A stretch of 64,000 bases of DNA from NCBI RefSeq assembly GCF_003952225.1, contig NZ_CP034437.1, positions 4,292,501-4,356,500 of the forward strand, read 5' to 3'. The notes below the pieces were generated by a model. It was given only the letters and a program-made list of their open reading frames with translations, ran no database searches and was not told the origin of the DNA. Origin of the DNA: Paenibacillus albus (lineage in GTDB: Bacteria > Bacillota > Bacilli > Paenibacillales > Paenibacillaceae). Below, piece by piece: positions 8,150 through 16,717 of the stretch. Made by a program: the position numbers and the translations under genes. Every line of letters starts with the position of its first letter. The stretch's first letter is position 1.

Positions 8150-9934
8150 TTGCTTACATCACTGAAGAGGCTTTTCTATCGTCTGAATATGTTTTCTAAA
8201 CTTCTCCTATCTTTTATGATTGTCATTATTCCTCTTGCCGTACTCAGTCTGAAAATGAATCAGTCAGGCGAAAATATTGTGCGCAACGAGCTTGTTCAGT
8301 CTAATGCTTCGAATGTGCATTTCTACCTCTCCTCTCTCGAAACCGAGATGAACCGTATCATACGCGTCGAAAGAGAGTTCACAAGCAGAGATGACGATTT
8401 CAGAAAATTCGGTGTCATACCGGAATCCATGGATGATTACGAGCGTGCGCAGACCATACTCAGAATTGAAAATAAATTATCGATCTTAAAAAGCTCAAGC
8501 CCATATATTGAAACCGTTAAAATATACTTTCCCAAATTGGGACGCAGCTTACTTTCCGGCAGCTTTGGAGGGCCGATACCACCCGATGAGCTTGAAGCGA
8601 TTTCCAGCACTATGAAACACTCGGGATCGCCATTTGTTTACTGGCATGATCGGTTGTTCCTTGGCATGGTGTATCCAGCTACCGGACCAACGATGTCATT
8701 TGCAATTGAAGTAGAGCTCTCTCTTCCACTTCTCAGAGAAGCACTTGCCCAAATGTCCCAGCAAATTTCCTCCAACACGATTTTGATCAACGATCGCGAG
8801 GGTTGGACGGTCAGTGACAAAACGTTGAATCCGATGATAAGCAAGCAACTTCAATTCATCTCTAAAACTGCGGTGGATGGGAAGCTCGTCGACCAGAAGC
8901 AAATTACACTGAACAATGAACCCTACTTAATTTATTATGAGCATTCCACAGATCTTGGGCTCACACTCGTTCATTTTGTGCCTGAGCAGCAGGCGATGGG
9001 TGTGCTGAAACAGTACCGAACCTGGTATTGGACACTCATTCTCTTCTGCATCATTGTCGTGATCCTCTTCTCCTATTGGATGTACCTGTTAATTCAAAAA
9101 CCGATGAAAGGTCTCATTAAAGGATTGCGCCAAGTAGGAAATGGGAATCTATCTATCCGCCTAGAGCACCAATATCAAGATGAATTTCAGAACATATTCA
9201 ACCAATTCAATACTATGGCTGACCGTATTCAGACTTTAATCGATGAAGTGCTCGAACAGACGGAACGCTCGCAGCATGCTGAACTAAAGCAATTACAGTC
9301 GCAAATCAACCCGCACTTTCTGTACAACAGCATGTTCATTCTGCAGACGCTGATTAGACAAGAAGATTTGAGCCATGCTGAACAATTAATCAAACACATT
9401 GGTAGCTATTTCCGTTCTATTACACGCAACGGCGAGGACGAGATTACGCTAGAGAAAGAAATCCTTCATGTTCAAGCCTACGTGAACATACAAGCTGTTC
9501 GTTTTCCCGATATCGAAATTAATTGGGGCGCCTTCCCTGCTGATGTCTTACGAATGAAAGTGCCTCGTTTAATCCTGCAGCCTATTGTCGAGAACGCATT
9601 TGTTCATGGGATCGAACATATAGAAGGACCTGGTAAATTGAGTATGGAGGCCATACATGGCGATGGTATTTTGACGATCCGTATAGAAGATAACGGTGAT
9701 AGGTTAGATGATGACATGATTGATAAGCTAAATGAGCGATTGTTCTCAGATGCGAAGTCAAAGGAAACGACAGGTGTTATTAACGTTCATCGGAGGTTAC
9801 AGCTTAAATACGGAAAATCTTACGGGGTTCAACTGAGTCGCGGTAAATTCGGTGGAATGCAAGTAACACTCTCCCTTCCGTTTATTGAGGAAACTGCTAT
9901 TACTGAAAACGCTCTCTCTGAAATCGCCAAATAA
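8150..9934 (+). CDS. YesM-type sensor histidine kinase (cluster 1)
   Basis: Sensor kinase of the LytS/YesM class, 594 residues. Domains in order: transmembrane segment near residues 15-37, extracellular sensor region (about 40-290), second transmembrane segment near 293-318, HAMP linker, His_kinase box with the phospho-accepting His in QINPHFLYNS near residue 386, and a HATPase domain with N box (VENAFVHG). The TTG at 8150 is chosen because AAGGAG lies 8 bases before it; the ATG at 8093 has no ribosome site. The next gene is its YesN-like partner. Such pairs sense extracellular oligosaccharides, often through the neighbouring binding protein, and activate the adjacent importer and glycosidases. 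Confidence 0.92.
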   Translation: MLTSLKRLFYRLNMFSKLLLSFMIVIIPLAVLSLKMNQSGENIVRNELVQSNASNVHFYLSSLETEMNRIIRVEREFTSRDDDFRKFGVIPESMDDYERAQTILRIENKLSILKSSSPYIETVKIYFPKLGRSLLSGSFGGPIPPDELEAISSTMKHSGSPFVYWHDRLFLGMVYPATGPTMSFAIEVELSLPLLREALAQMSQQISSNTILINDREGWTVSDKTLNPMISKQLQFISKTAVDGKLVDQKQITLNNEPYLIYYEHSTDLGLTLVHFVPEQQAMGVLKQYRTWYWTLILFCIIVVILFSYWMYLLIQKPMKGLIKGLRQVGNGNLSIRLEHQYQDEFQNIFNQFNTMADRIQTLIDEVLEQTERSQHAELKQLQSQINPHFLYNSMFILQTLIRQEDLSHAEQLIKHIGSYFRSITRNGEDEITLEKEILHVQAYVNIQAVRFPDIEINWGAFPADVLRMKVPRLILQPIVENAFVHGIEHIEGPGKLSMEAIHGDGILTIRIEDNGDRLDDDMIDKLNERLFSDAKSKETTGVINVHRRLQLKYGKSYGVQLSRGKFGGMQVTLSLPFIEETAITENALSEIAK

Positions 9935-9954
9935 ACAAATGGAGGACTCGCAGC

Positions 9955-11601
9955 ATGTACACCTTATTGATCGTCGATAACGAAAGAATTATCGTTGATG
10001 GACTAGTTGCCCACTTCACTGAACTCCAAGAAAGCTTGAATATTGATGTCTATGGAGCATATTCTGGGAAAGGTGCTCTTCAACTGTTGGAGAAAACCAA
10101 AATCGATATCGTTCTGTCCGATATTCAAATGCCTGGCATGAGCGGGCTTGAGTTACACGAGGAAATGACACGTCTTTGGCCTCGGTGCAAATTCATCTTT
10201 CTCTCCGGCCATGATGACTTCTCATATGTGCAGCAGGCCGTGCGCGGTGGTGCGAGCAACTATATTTTAAAAACAGAAGGTTACGATGTCATAACCCAAG
10301 CCGTGCATCGCGTAGTGGAAGAGCTGAAGGAGATTGTTAAGCACGACTCGCTATTAACGAACGCGAAGAATCAACTGCAGCAGTCGTTGCAATTGATGCA
10401 AAAAGAAGTAATGGAAGAGATTCTGCTTGGAGAACCACTCGCGTTGATGAACCTTGAAAGCAACTTAGAGCAATTGGACATCAAGCTCAACTCCTCCGCC
10501 CCGCTGCTTCTCGTTGTTGGCCGGATTGATGAATGGCGGGACATTACGGCTCCCTCTGAGCGAGCTTTAATTAAATTTGCGATACAAAATATTGCTGAAG
10601 AGTACCTTTCACCTTTCTTAAATGTCCATTCATTTTCGTACGAGCCTTCTCGATTGATCTGGCTGCTGCAGGTTAAGGGCGATGCGTTTATGAACGAAGC
10701 GGACCGCCGGGCGCATGCAGTTCGATTCGTTCACCAGACACTTGGCGATATTCAGCAGACCTGTAAAGAACTATTGAAAGTGACCCTCTCTTTTGCCGCC
10801 GCTGGTTCGCTCGTCAATTGGAAGCGCTTATCGGAACAGTTCGAGTCCTTGAAATCAGCCTTTCAACTTGGATTAGGCATACAGAAAGAAACCATTTACC
10901 TTGAAAACCCCAATACGAACGTAATGCCTGACGAACCTGTGCAGAAGCAGTTCATGTTAACGGTAAATAACCAAATCCGCAAGCTGCAGAACCTGTTGGA
11001 GAATGGCGACGGCGAAGCGTTTATTGTGCACTTGACTGAACTATTGAATGAAGCGGATGAGACGCTCCCTGTTCAAGAGGCAATCCGACTCGAGATCGCG
11101 TTGTCCCTCTCCAATATGCTAATGTCGGCTATTAACCGCTGGGGGCTTCAGAAGGAGATTAATCAAACGATTGATCTGAGAAAGTTGCTCCAATTGGACG
11201 TTCAAGCTTGGAAGGCCTGCACGGCATTCTATTATCAGCTTGCAAAAACGGTATTTGAAATCAAATCCGACGAAAAGATGAATCAAGAGCAGAGCATCGT
11301 TTCGCAGATTCAATCTTACATCGATGAGCATCTGACGAATGATCTCTCGTTAACGAAGATCGGTGAGGCTTTCGGCCATAATCCATACTACTTATCCAGA
11401 TTATATAAGCAAATTACTGGAGTCGGATTAGCTGAATATATCTCTGAAATCAGGCTCATGAGAGCTAAACAGCTGCTCAAAGAAAGTGATCGCAAGGTGA
11501 ACGATATTGCCAAAGAAATCGGCTTCATATCAGAAGCATACTTCTATCGTTTTTTCAAAAAATCAATCGGAATTACCCCTCAAGAATATCGGGATTCATA
11601 A
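9955..11601 (+). CDS. YesN-type response regulator with AraC-like DNA-binding domain (cluster 1)
   Basis: Response regulator of 548 residues. The N-terminal receiver domain (1-120) has the acidic pocket and phospho-Asp in IVLSDIQMPGMSG near residue 56, and the conserved Lys in NYILKTEG. The middle region (about 130-440) is a helical linker. Two AraC-type helix-turn-helix motifs fill residues 447-546, ending in the family hallmark FKKSIGITPQEYR. GGAGG precedes the ATG and the gene lies 20 bases after the kinase. It probably activates the upstream ABC operon and the divergent glycosidases in response to substrate. Confidence 0.93.
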   Translation: MYTLLIVDNERIIVDGLVAHFTELQESLNIDVYGAYSGKGALQLLEKTKIDIVLSDIQMPGMSGLELHEEMTRLWPRCKFIFLSGHDDFSYVQQAVRGGASNYILKTEGYDVITQAVHRVVEELKEIVKHDSLLTNAKNQLQQSLQLMQKEVMEEILLGEPLALMNLESNLEQLDIKLNSSAPLLLVVGRIDEWRDITAPSERALIKFAIQNIAEEYLSPFLNVHSFSYEPSRLIWLLQVKGDAFMNEADRRAHAVRFVHQTLGDIQQTCKELLKVTLSFAAAGSLVNWKRLSEQFESLKSAFQLGLGIQKETIYLENPNTNVMPDEPVQKQFMLTVNNQIRKLQNLLENGDGEAFIVHLTELLNEADETLPVQEAIRLEIALSLSNMLMSAINRWGLQKEINQTIDLRKLLQLDVQAWKACTAFYYQLAKTVFEIKSDEKMNQEQSIVSQIQSYIDEHLTNDLSLTKIGEAFGHNPYYLSRLYKQITGVGLAEYISEIRLMRAKQLLKESDRKVNDIAKEIGFISEAYFYRFFKKSIGITPQEYRDS

Positions 11602-11617
11602 AGAGAATCCGTGCAGA

Positions 11618-11650
11618 ACCCCCCGCTTTTTCAAAACGGCGGGTTTCTTT
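11618..11650 (+). terminator. Terminator after the YesN-like gene
   Basis: Arms CCCGC and GCGGG enclose an AT-rich loop, followed by TTTCTTT, 17 bases after the response-regulator stop. The stem is short, so this is a moderate call. Confidence 0.6.
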
Positions 11651-11716
11651 ACGTAAACAGGAAAATACCCTCCACACATCGAATTCTCTTCTATCCGTTT
11701 TATTTTCAGGGGGAAT

Positions 11717-13264
11717 ATGATGCCTAGCTTTAAAATGAAAAAAGGAGTATCCTCGGTGCTTGCAGCACTTCTGCTGGCCGGCACGATCACCGTACCGAGC
11801 GTGTTTGCGGAAGGATCCAGCGAATTTACGCTAAAGGAAGGCGATCCCGGTTATTATGCCTTGCAAACCATGCAATATTTAAGCTCTACGATCGGAACCC
11901 GGGTTTCCGGCAGCGAGGGTGAAGCCAAAGCGGGAGTGTTCATTCTGCAGGAGTTCGGCAAAATCGGCTTGTCCGCGCAAATGCAACCGTTTGATTACAC
12001 GAATGAAGACGGTCAAACCGTACATTCTGCGAACGTAGTAGCCACATTGCCAGGGAAATCCTCGCGCGTTCTCTATGTTGGAGCTCATTATGATTCGGTA
12101 GACGTCAGCAAAGGCGCCGACGACAACGCATCAGGCGTAAGCGTGATGCTTGAAGCTGCAAAAGCGGTATTGAAATCGGATGTCCCTTACACGATGAAGT
12201 TCCTCGCGTTCGGATCGGAGGAAGCCGGGCTAGTCGGCTCCAACTATTACGTATCCCAGCTGTCGCCGGAGGAAATCGGCAACGCCGTTGCTATGATTAA
12301 TCTGGACAGCTTGGCGGTCGGCGATCACATGCATATTTACGGCAATAGCGGCACCGACGGATTCGTTCGTGAACTTGGACTCGACATTGCCGATCGTCTT
12401 AATCTCAACATCACGACGCAAACCGGCCTCAATCCGCTCTATCCCGCAGGGACTACGATCGACGCAAGCGATCACGTCGCTTTCAAATATGCCGGAATTC
12501 CTTATGGGTACTTGGAAGCGACTAACTGGGAGCTCGGCTTGAAGGACGGGTACACGCAGACGGAAAAGGACGGCGAGATCTGGCATACGCCGAAAGACAC
12601 GCTCGATTACATTGCCACTAATTACCCTGGACGCATCGAGGAGCATCTCAGCTCCTTCACACGTCTGCTAACACAGCTGCTTCTCGAAATGAAAGAACCG
12701 CCTAAAGGTCTTCCATTCACTGATATCTCTGCTACTCCATGGGCAATCCATGCCATTGAATCGCTTGCTTCCAAAGATATTGTGCTCGGAGACAGCGATA
12801 ACAGCTTCCACCCTCGCCAGCAAGTCACACGCGCCGAATTCGTCGCGATGCTGGCAAGAGGCTTGGGACTGCTCGATCCGACCGCAACCGTTCAGTTCGC
12901 CGATGTCAGTCCCCAAGCTTGGTATTTCCCTTATATCGCTTCATTAGCGAAATGGAAGCTCGTGCAAGGCAGCGGAAACGGCACCTTTAACCCCAATGCG
13001 CCGATTACCCGTGAACAGATGGCCGTGTTGGCAGCGAACGTGCTCGAAGCTTACGAAGAGATCAGCAAAGCCGAAGATCCCGAAACCGCTTTGGCGAAAT
13101 ACAAGGACCGCTTAAGCATCGCCGGGTATGCTCAAAGTGCCGTGGCGCTCGTAACGGAGCAGCAAATTATGCAGGGTATGCAAGGCAGCCTCTTCGCGCC
13201 TCGCGAAGCCGTCACCCGAGCTGAAGCTGCAGTTATGCTGCAGAATCTTCTATATCCGCAATAA
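11717..13264 (+). CDS. Secreted M28 family zinc aminopeptidase with three SLH domains
   Basis: Cell-surface exopeptidase of 515 residues. A signal peptide (residues 1-31, ending VFA) leads to an M28 peptidase domain (about 45-320). The two-zinc ligand set is visible: His and Asp in VGAHYDSVDV and GADDNASG, the catalytic Glu pair in GSEEAGLVGS, Asp in INLDSLAVG and His in WHTPKDTLDY. Three S-layer homology repeats fill residues 335-513, with the motifs FTDISATPW, FADVSPQAW and a final more divergent copy; they tether the enzyme to pyruvylated wall polymer. AGGGGGAAT precedes the ATG; the following in-frame ATG at 11720 is an equal alternative. It is a single gene flanked by terminators, likely for peptide scavenging. 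Confidence 0.93.
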   Translation: MMPSFKMKKGVSSVLAALLLAGTITVPSVFAEGSSEFTLKEGDPGYYALQTMQYLSSTIGTRVSGSEGEAKAGVFILQEFGKIGLSAQMQPFDYTNEDGQTVHSANVVATLPGKSSRVLYVGAHYDSVDVSKGADDNASGVSVMLEAAKAVLKSDVPYTMKFLAFGSEEAGLVGSNYYVSQLSPEEIGNAVAMINLDSLAVGDHMHIYGNSGTDGFVRELGLDIADRLNLNITTQTGLNPLYPAGTTIDASDHVAFKYAGIPYGYLEATNWELGLKDGYTQTEKDGEIWHTPKDTLDYIATNYPGRIEEHLSSFTRLLTQLLLEMKEPPKGLPFTDISATPWAIHAIESLASKDIVLGDSDNSFHPRQQVTRAEFVAMLARGLGLLDPTATVQFADVSPQAWYFPYIASLAKWKLVQGSGNGTFNPNAPITREQMAVLAANVLEAYEEISKAEDPETALAKYKDRLSIAGYAQSAVALVTEQQIMQGMQGSLFAPREAVTRAEAAVMLQNLLYPQ

Positions 13265-13269
13265 ACCAA

Positions 13270-13312
13270 ACAACCTTAGTTCGGCGAGACACCGAGCTAA
13301 GGTTGTTTTATT
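13270..13312 (+). terminator. Terminator of the M28-SLH gene
   Basis: Arms ACAACCTTAG and CTAAGGTTGT, with an inner TCGG/CCGA stem, are followed by TTTTATTT. The hairpin begins 6 bases after the peptidase stop. Confidence 0.88.
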
Positions 13313-13322
13313 TGCAATTTCC

Positions 13323-14279
13323 TTATGCAAAATATGGCATATAGCGCCCGTACCCTTCATTCTCCAATTGTTCTACCGGAATAAAGCGTAAGGATGCGGA
13401 ATTGACGCGGTATTGATGCTTATTGCCATCTTGGATTAAGTGTCCCAAATGCGAGTTGGATACTCGGCTGCGCAGCGCCGTTCGCACCTGGCCGTTGCTC
13501 AGATCGGATTCTCTTCGAATCCAACCCTCTTCGATGGGCTTTGAGAAAGTCGGCCAGCCGGTTCCCGTATCATACTTGTCTCTCGAGCTGAACAATGGAT
13601 CGCCGTTTATGACATCGACATATAGCCCTTCACGGTCGTTATTCCAATAGGTGTTCTGAAATGCAGGCTCTGTCTCCCTATTCTGAGTAACGCTATACTG
13701 CAGCTCCGTTAATTGCTGACGCAGTTGGTCCTTGTCTTTCTTCGTATTCCAGCTTCGTTCGACGAATTCATCTCGTCCGCTGCCGTCATGATACAAATTA
13801 TAGGATCTTCGATGCGTATTGTAATAATCCTGATGCTCATCCTCTGCTGGAAAGAATTGCACCGCGGGCATGATCTCGGTCACAATGGGCTTCTTGAATC
13901 GTTTACCCTTCTGCAGCGCTTGTTTAGAGGCTTCTGCCTTCTTGCGCTGTTCCTCATTATGAGTAAATATTGCCGTTCGGTATGAGGAGCCACGGTCCCC
14001 GAATTGTCCGCCGCGATCAGTGGGATCAATGAGCTGCCAATAGATATCAAGCAGTCGCTCGTAAGGAAACAACTCCGGCTGAAATGTAATTTGAACCGCT
14101 TCGAAATGACCTGTCGTTTCCGTGCCGACTTCTTGATATGTCGGGTTAATGGTATGACCACCTGTATAACCGGAAACGACAGAATGAATTCCGGGAAGTT
14201 TGTCGAACGGCTGCACCATACACCAGAAACATCCCCCTGCAAAAGTTGCGAGCTCGGTTCTCTGAATTGCGTTATCCAT
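13323..14279 (-). CDS. msrAB: MsrA/MsrB fusion; MsrB half lacks the catalytic Cys
   Basis: Bifunctional-type methionine sulfoxide reductase, 318 residues. The MsrA domain (about 5-170) has the catalytic Cys in GGCFWCM and reduces Met-S-oxide. The MsrB domain (about 185-312) has the family motifs [20 protein letters not shown] and NSASLRFIP. However, where MsrB enzymes carry catalytic Cys (RYC-I/V-N) this one reads QYRVNS with Arg at about residue 291 (CGC, codon 13407-13409), and the usual resolving Cys of QCGWPSF is Thr. The R-isomer activity is therefore doubtful. The ATG at 14279 is preferred: an open frame reaches 14417 but would run into the divergent methyltransferase gene. Confidence 0.85.
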   Translation of the reverse strand: MDNAIQRTELATFAGGCFWCMVQPFDKLPGIHSVVSGYTGGHTINPTYQEVGTETTGHFEAVQITFQPELFPYERLLDIYWQLIDPTDRGGQFGDRGSSYRTAIFTHNEEQRKKAEASKQALQKGKRFKKPIVTEIMPAVQFFPAEDEHQDYYNTHRRSYNLYHDGSGRDEFVERSWNTKKDKDQLRQQLTELQYSVTQNRETEPAFQNTYWNNDREGLYVDVINGDPLFSSRDKYDTGTGWPTFSKPIEEGWIRRESDLSNGQVRTALRSRVSNSHLGHLIQDGNKHQYRVNSASLRFIPVEQLENEGYGRYMPYFA

Positions 14280-14349
14280 TCCTTGCACACCACCATTATA
14301 GATTAACGAGGATTGGGCCAAGGTTCTGACCCTAACAAAGCTATGAGTC

Positions 14350-15237
14350 ATGCTCATTGTATGTTCTGTCTTGCATGAGATCAAGCTCACGAACAATTCG
14401 GCATTGTACGACAGCATTCTTCAACTTATACTTAATCTAGTTAATCAAATTGCCGATAAGGAGCTGTTAACGCTGGGCACCTACGATTCTACCAAGTTGT
14501 TCAACGATATGCTAACGCTGACCACGCAGCTCTTCTATGAGCGAGAGCGTTCGCTGTTTCTGCATGAGCCGCTTCAAGCGGCTTCGTCCGTACTCGATAT
14601 CGGCTGTGGAAACGGTGCCTATTTGGCTGCCGTCAAACAGGACTATCCCCACTTGAGCTGCACGGGTCTCGAGAAGGACGAACGCATTTACAGCTACGCC
14701 TCGGCAAGAACCGCTCCTGGTCTGCAATTTGTTCAGTCCGATTATCGGGAGTGGACGCCATCGGCCGGGCCGTTCGATGTTGTCATCGCCAGACTTGTTG
14801 CCCTGCATCTTCCGGATTTCGAACATTTTCTGACTTGGCTGCGAACGGTCACTCATCCCAATTCCGTCATCATCGTCATCGATTTGGACGACGACGCAAC
14901 CGCTCCCTTGCCCGCCGACTGCCTGCCACACTTCGAAACGATATTCCGGGCTTCGCGAAAGCCGCTGCTGGATCGCTTCCCGAAGCCCGCCTTCGATCGG
15001 CTGACCGAATTAACGTCGGCCCTCGGCGGCTTCCGAACGCAGCTGCAGTGTTATCGGGTTCTGGCTGAAGACGGCGAAACGAAGCTTCTGATGCACCGCT
15101 ATATGGAAACGGTGACCCGGATCATGCAGAAGGATCACCTGTCAGATGAGAGACTTCAGGAATTAGACCTATGGCTTAACCAGGAGTCCTTCTCTTACGT
15201 GGCCGGCATGTTCGCCTTATCGTTTCAACGCATTTAG
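14350..15237 (+). CDS. Class I SAM-dependent methyltransferase
   Basis: About 295 residues with a Rossmann-type methyltransferase core. The SAM-binding glycine motif [12 protein letters not shown] sits near residues 81-92, the acidic end of strand 2 is GLEKDER, and motif IV-like [16 protein letters not shown] follows. An N-terminal helical extension (1-75) and a C-terminal helical region flank the core, as in small-molecule O- or N-methyltransferases. No clear ribosome site precedes ATG 14350; TTG at 14371 is an alternative. It is followed after 27 bases by the isoprenoid-synthase-like gene, so the pair form an operon and probably act on one product, perhaps the small peptide encoded next. 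The substrate is unknown. Confidence 0.82.
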   Translation: MLIVCSVLHEIKLTNNSALYDSILQLILNLVNQIADKELLTLGTYDSTKLFNDMLTLTTQLFYERERSLFLHEPLQAASSVLDIGCGNGAYLAAVKQDYPHLSCTGLEKDERIYSYASARTAPGLQFVQSDYREWTPSAGPFDVVIARLVALHLPDFEHFLTWLRTVTHPNSVIIVIDLDDDATAPLPADCLPHFETIFRASRKPLLDRFPKPAFDRLTELTSALGGFRTQLQCYRVLAEDGETKLLMHRYMETVTRIMQKDHLSDERLQELDLWLNQESFSYVAGMFALSFQRI

Positions 15238-15264
15238 TTACCAACCGGGGAGGAACAAGAAACG

Positions 15265-16206
15265 ATGAGATGGAGATCCGATTACGAGCATGAACTTGCT
15301 CATGTTTTCCGGGAAGCAGAACGGCTGATCGATGCCTATCCAGAACCGCTAAATGACAAAGGACGCAAATATTTGCAAGCCTTTAACCCGCTTAATCCTT
15401 CCAGTACGAAGAACCATATCTGTTACCTGCTTCCGTTTTGGATGCAGCCCATCACAGAGTTGGATACACGGTATTATCGCGATTTGTCGCTCGCTAACGT
15501 ATTCGTCATGCTATATTTTTTCATCCAGGATGATCTCATGGATACCGCCCCTTCCGATTGGAAGGAACAGCTGGCCCTCGGCAATTTGTTCCATTTAAGC
15601 ATGTTAGACCTGTACCGCACGTTGTTTGATAGCAGCTCTCCATTTTGGAACCATTATCGCATTTACGTGACGGACTGGTCCATGGCGGTTGCCTATGAAA
15701 GTCCGAACGTCAGCCTAGCTCCGGCCAAGCTCGCGCAAAAGGCGGCGCCTGTCAAATTGGCAAGCACCGGTGCCTTGCTTCTCGCCGGTCGCCCCGAGCT
15801 TGAACCCGCCGTTTCCGAGGCGGTCGATCTCGTATTAGCTACGCTGCAGATGTCAGACGATTGGGCGGATTGGGAAGAAGACTTCGACTTGCATAATGCG
15901 AACAGCCTAATCGGCATGATCGCCTCCGAGAAAGCGACATCCCCTACCCTGCTTACGAAAACCGATATCAGAAATGCCATTTACTTAGACGGTGCATTAA
16001 GCCGATACTCGCAGCTTACGCAAGCGAATGGCGAGGCTTTTGCTAGACTGGAGCTTTCTCTCCCCCATTTGGCTGCGTTCCAATCTCTTTTAGCTGACAA
16101 GCTGACGGAGGTGAGCGAGCAATTGAGGCACACGAAGAAACAGCTGCTCGGCGGCGGATTTACATACTGGCTTTCGCAAAATAAATCTTCCATTCCCGAT
16201 AATTAA
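15265..16206 (+). CDS. Class I isoprenoid synthase-like enzyme (DDxxD)
   Basis: A 313-residue all-helical protein with two aspartate-rich motifs, DDLMD at residues 89-93 and DDWADWEED at residues 198-206, spaced as in trans-prenyl-diphosphate synthases and class I terpene synthases, which bind Mg-diphosphate at such sites. Overall sequence is otherwise unlike IspA or HepT, so it is better named a class I isoprenoid-fold enzyme than a specific synthase. GGGGAGGAAC precedes the ATG. It is downstream of a methyltransferase and 180 bases upstream of an NHLP-type peptide gene. ComQ, which prenylates Trp of the ComX pheromone, belongs to the same fold, which makes peptide prenylation an attractive but unproven role. 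Terpene synthesis is the alternative. Confidence 0.72.
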   Translation: MRWRSDYEHELAHVFREAERLIDAYPEPLNDKGRKYLQAFNPLNPSSTKNHICYLLPFWMQPITELDTRYYRDLSLANVFVMLYFFIQDDLMDTAPSDWKEQLALGNLFHLSMLDLYRTLFDSSSPFWNHYRIYVTDWSMAVAYESPNVSLAPAKLAQKAAPVKLASTGALLLAGRPELEPAVSEAVDLVLATLQMSDDWADWEEDFDLHNANSLIGMIASEKATSPTLLTKTDIRNAIYLDGALSRYSQLTQANGEAFARLELSLPHLAAFQSLLADKLTEVSEQLRHTKKQLLGGGFTYWLSQNKSSIPDN

Positions 16207-16250
16207 CTAGATTAATGATTGTAGTAAGAAAGACATAGGAAAGTAAAGAC

Positions 16251-16285
16251 AAAGGGAACCTCCTCTCGAAAGGCTCCCTTTTCAA
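16251..16285 (+). terminator. Terminator after the isoprenoid-synthase-like gene
   Basis: Arms AAAGGGA-A-CCT and AGG-C-TCCCTTT flank a short loop and are followed by TTC. It separates the two-gene enzyme operon from the peptide gene, which must then have its own promoter. Confidence 0.75.
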
Positions 16286-16385
16286 TGCAATAATTGTCGT
16301 ATTCTAGCGATTAATAGTAGAATTGTCCCAATAATAATGTTAAACTTTACATGGTAGTATATTCCTATTAAAGAGGTGCAGCCAG

Positions 16386-16619
16386 ATGTCCGAACAAGAA
16401 TTGCAGCAACAGATTATCGAAAAAGCATGGTCCGACGAATCGTTTAAAGCCAAATTGTTGGCGGACCCGAAAGCAGCGTTGCAAGAAGCCTTCAATCTGA
16501 CTTTGCCAGAAGACGTGGAACTCGTCGTCGTTGAAGAAACGCCTTCCAAGCTCGCGCTGGTCATCCCTCAAAACCCGGCTGACGCTGCAAAAACGGACAG
16601 CGAACTCAGTACTTGGTAA
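16386..16619 (+). CDS. NHLP-type (nitrile-hydratase-like leader) peptide precursor
   Basis: A 77-residue peptide whose first 60 or so residues match the nitrile-hydratase-like leader found on RiPP precursors: the helix around AWSDESFKAKLLADPKAALQ, then the conserved LPEDVELVVVEETP and LALVIPQNP segments. What remains as a possible core is only about 13 residues (ADAAKTDSELSTW), with no Cys and no Gly-Gly cleavage site and with Trp as the very last residue. AGAGGTG stands 8 bases before the ATG. The neighbouring methyltransferase and isoprenoid-type enzyme are candidate tailoring enzymes. No cyclodehydratase, LanM or radical SAM gene is nearby. The leader call is firm by pattern; modification is inference. 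Confidence 0.8.
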   Translation: MSEQELQQQIIEKAWSDESFKAKLLADPKAALQEAFNLTLPEDVELVVVEETPSKLALVIPQNPADAAKTDSELSTW

Positions 16620-16681
16620 TACTCAGAAGAAGAGCAAACCGTCATACCAGTGTTGCTACAATCTAATATTTCTTACAAAAA

Positions 16682-16717
16682 AAACGCGAAGGTCATATAG
16701 TGACCTCCGCGTTTGTT
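16682..16717. terminator. Bidirectional terminator between peptide gene and histidine kinase
   Basis: The stem ACGCGAAGGTCA / TGACCTCCGCGT, with one mismatch, is flanked by A8 on the left and TTTGTTT on the right, so it can end transcripts from both sides. Its right arm is inside the last codons of the kinase gene. Confidence 0.88.

Noticed and set aside
14280..14417. 46-residue N-terminal extension of MsrAB
   Set aside because: It overlaps the divergent methyltransferase start and has no family similarity. ATG 14279 gives the standard MsrA start.
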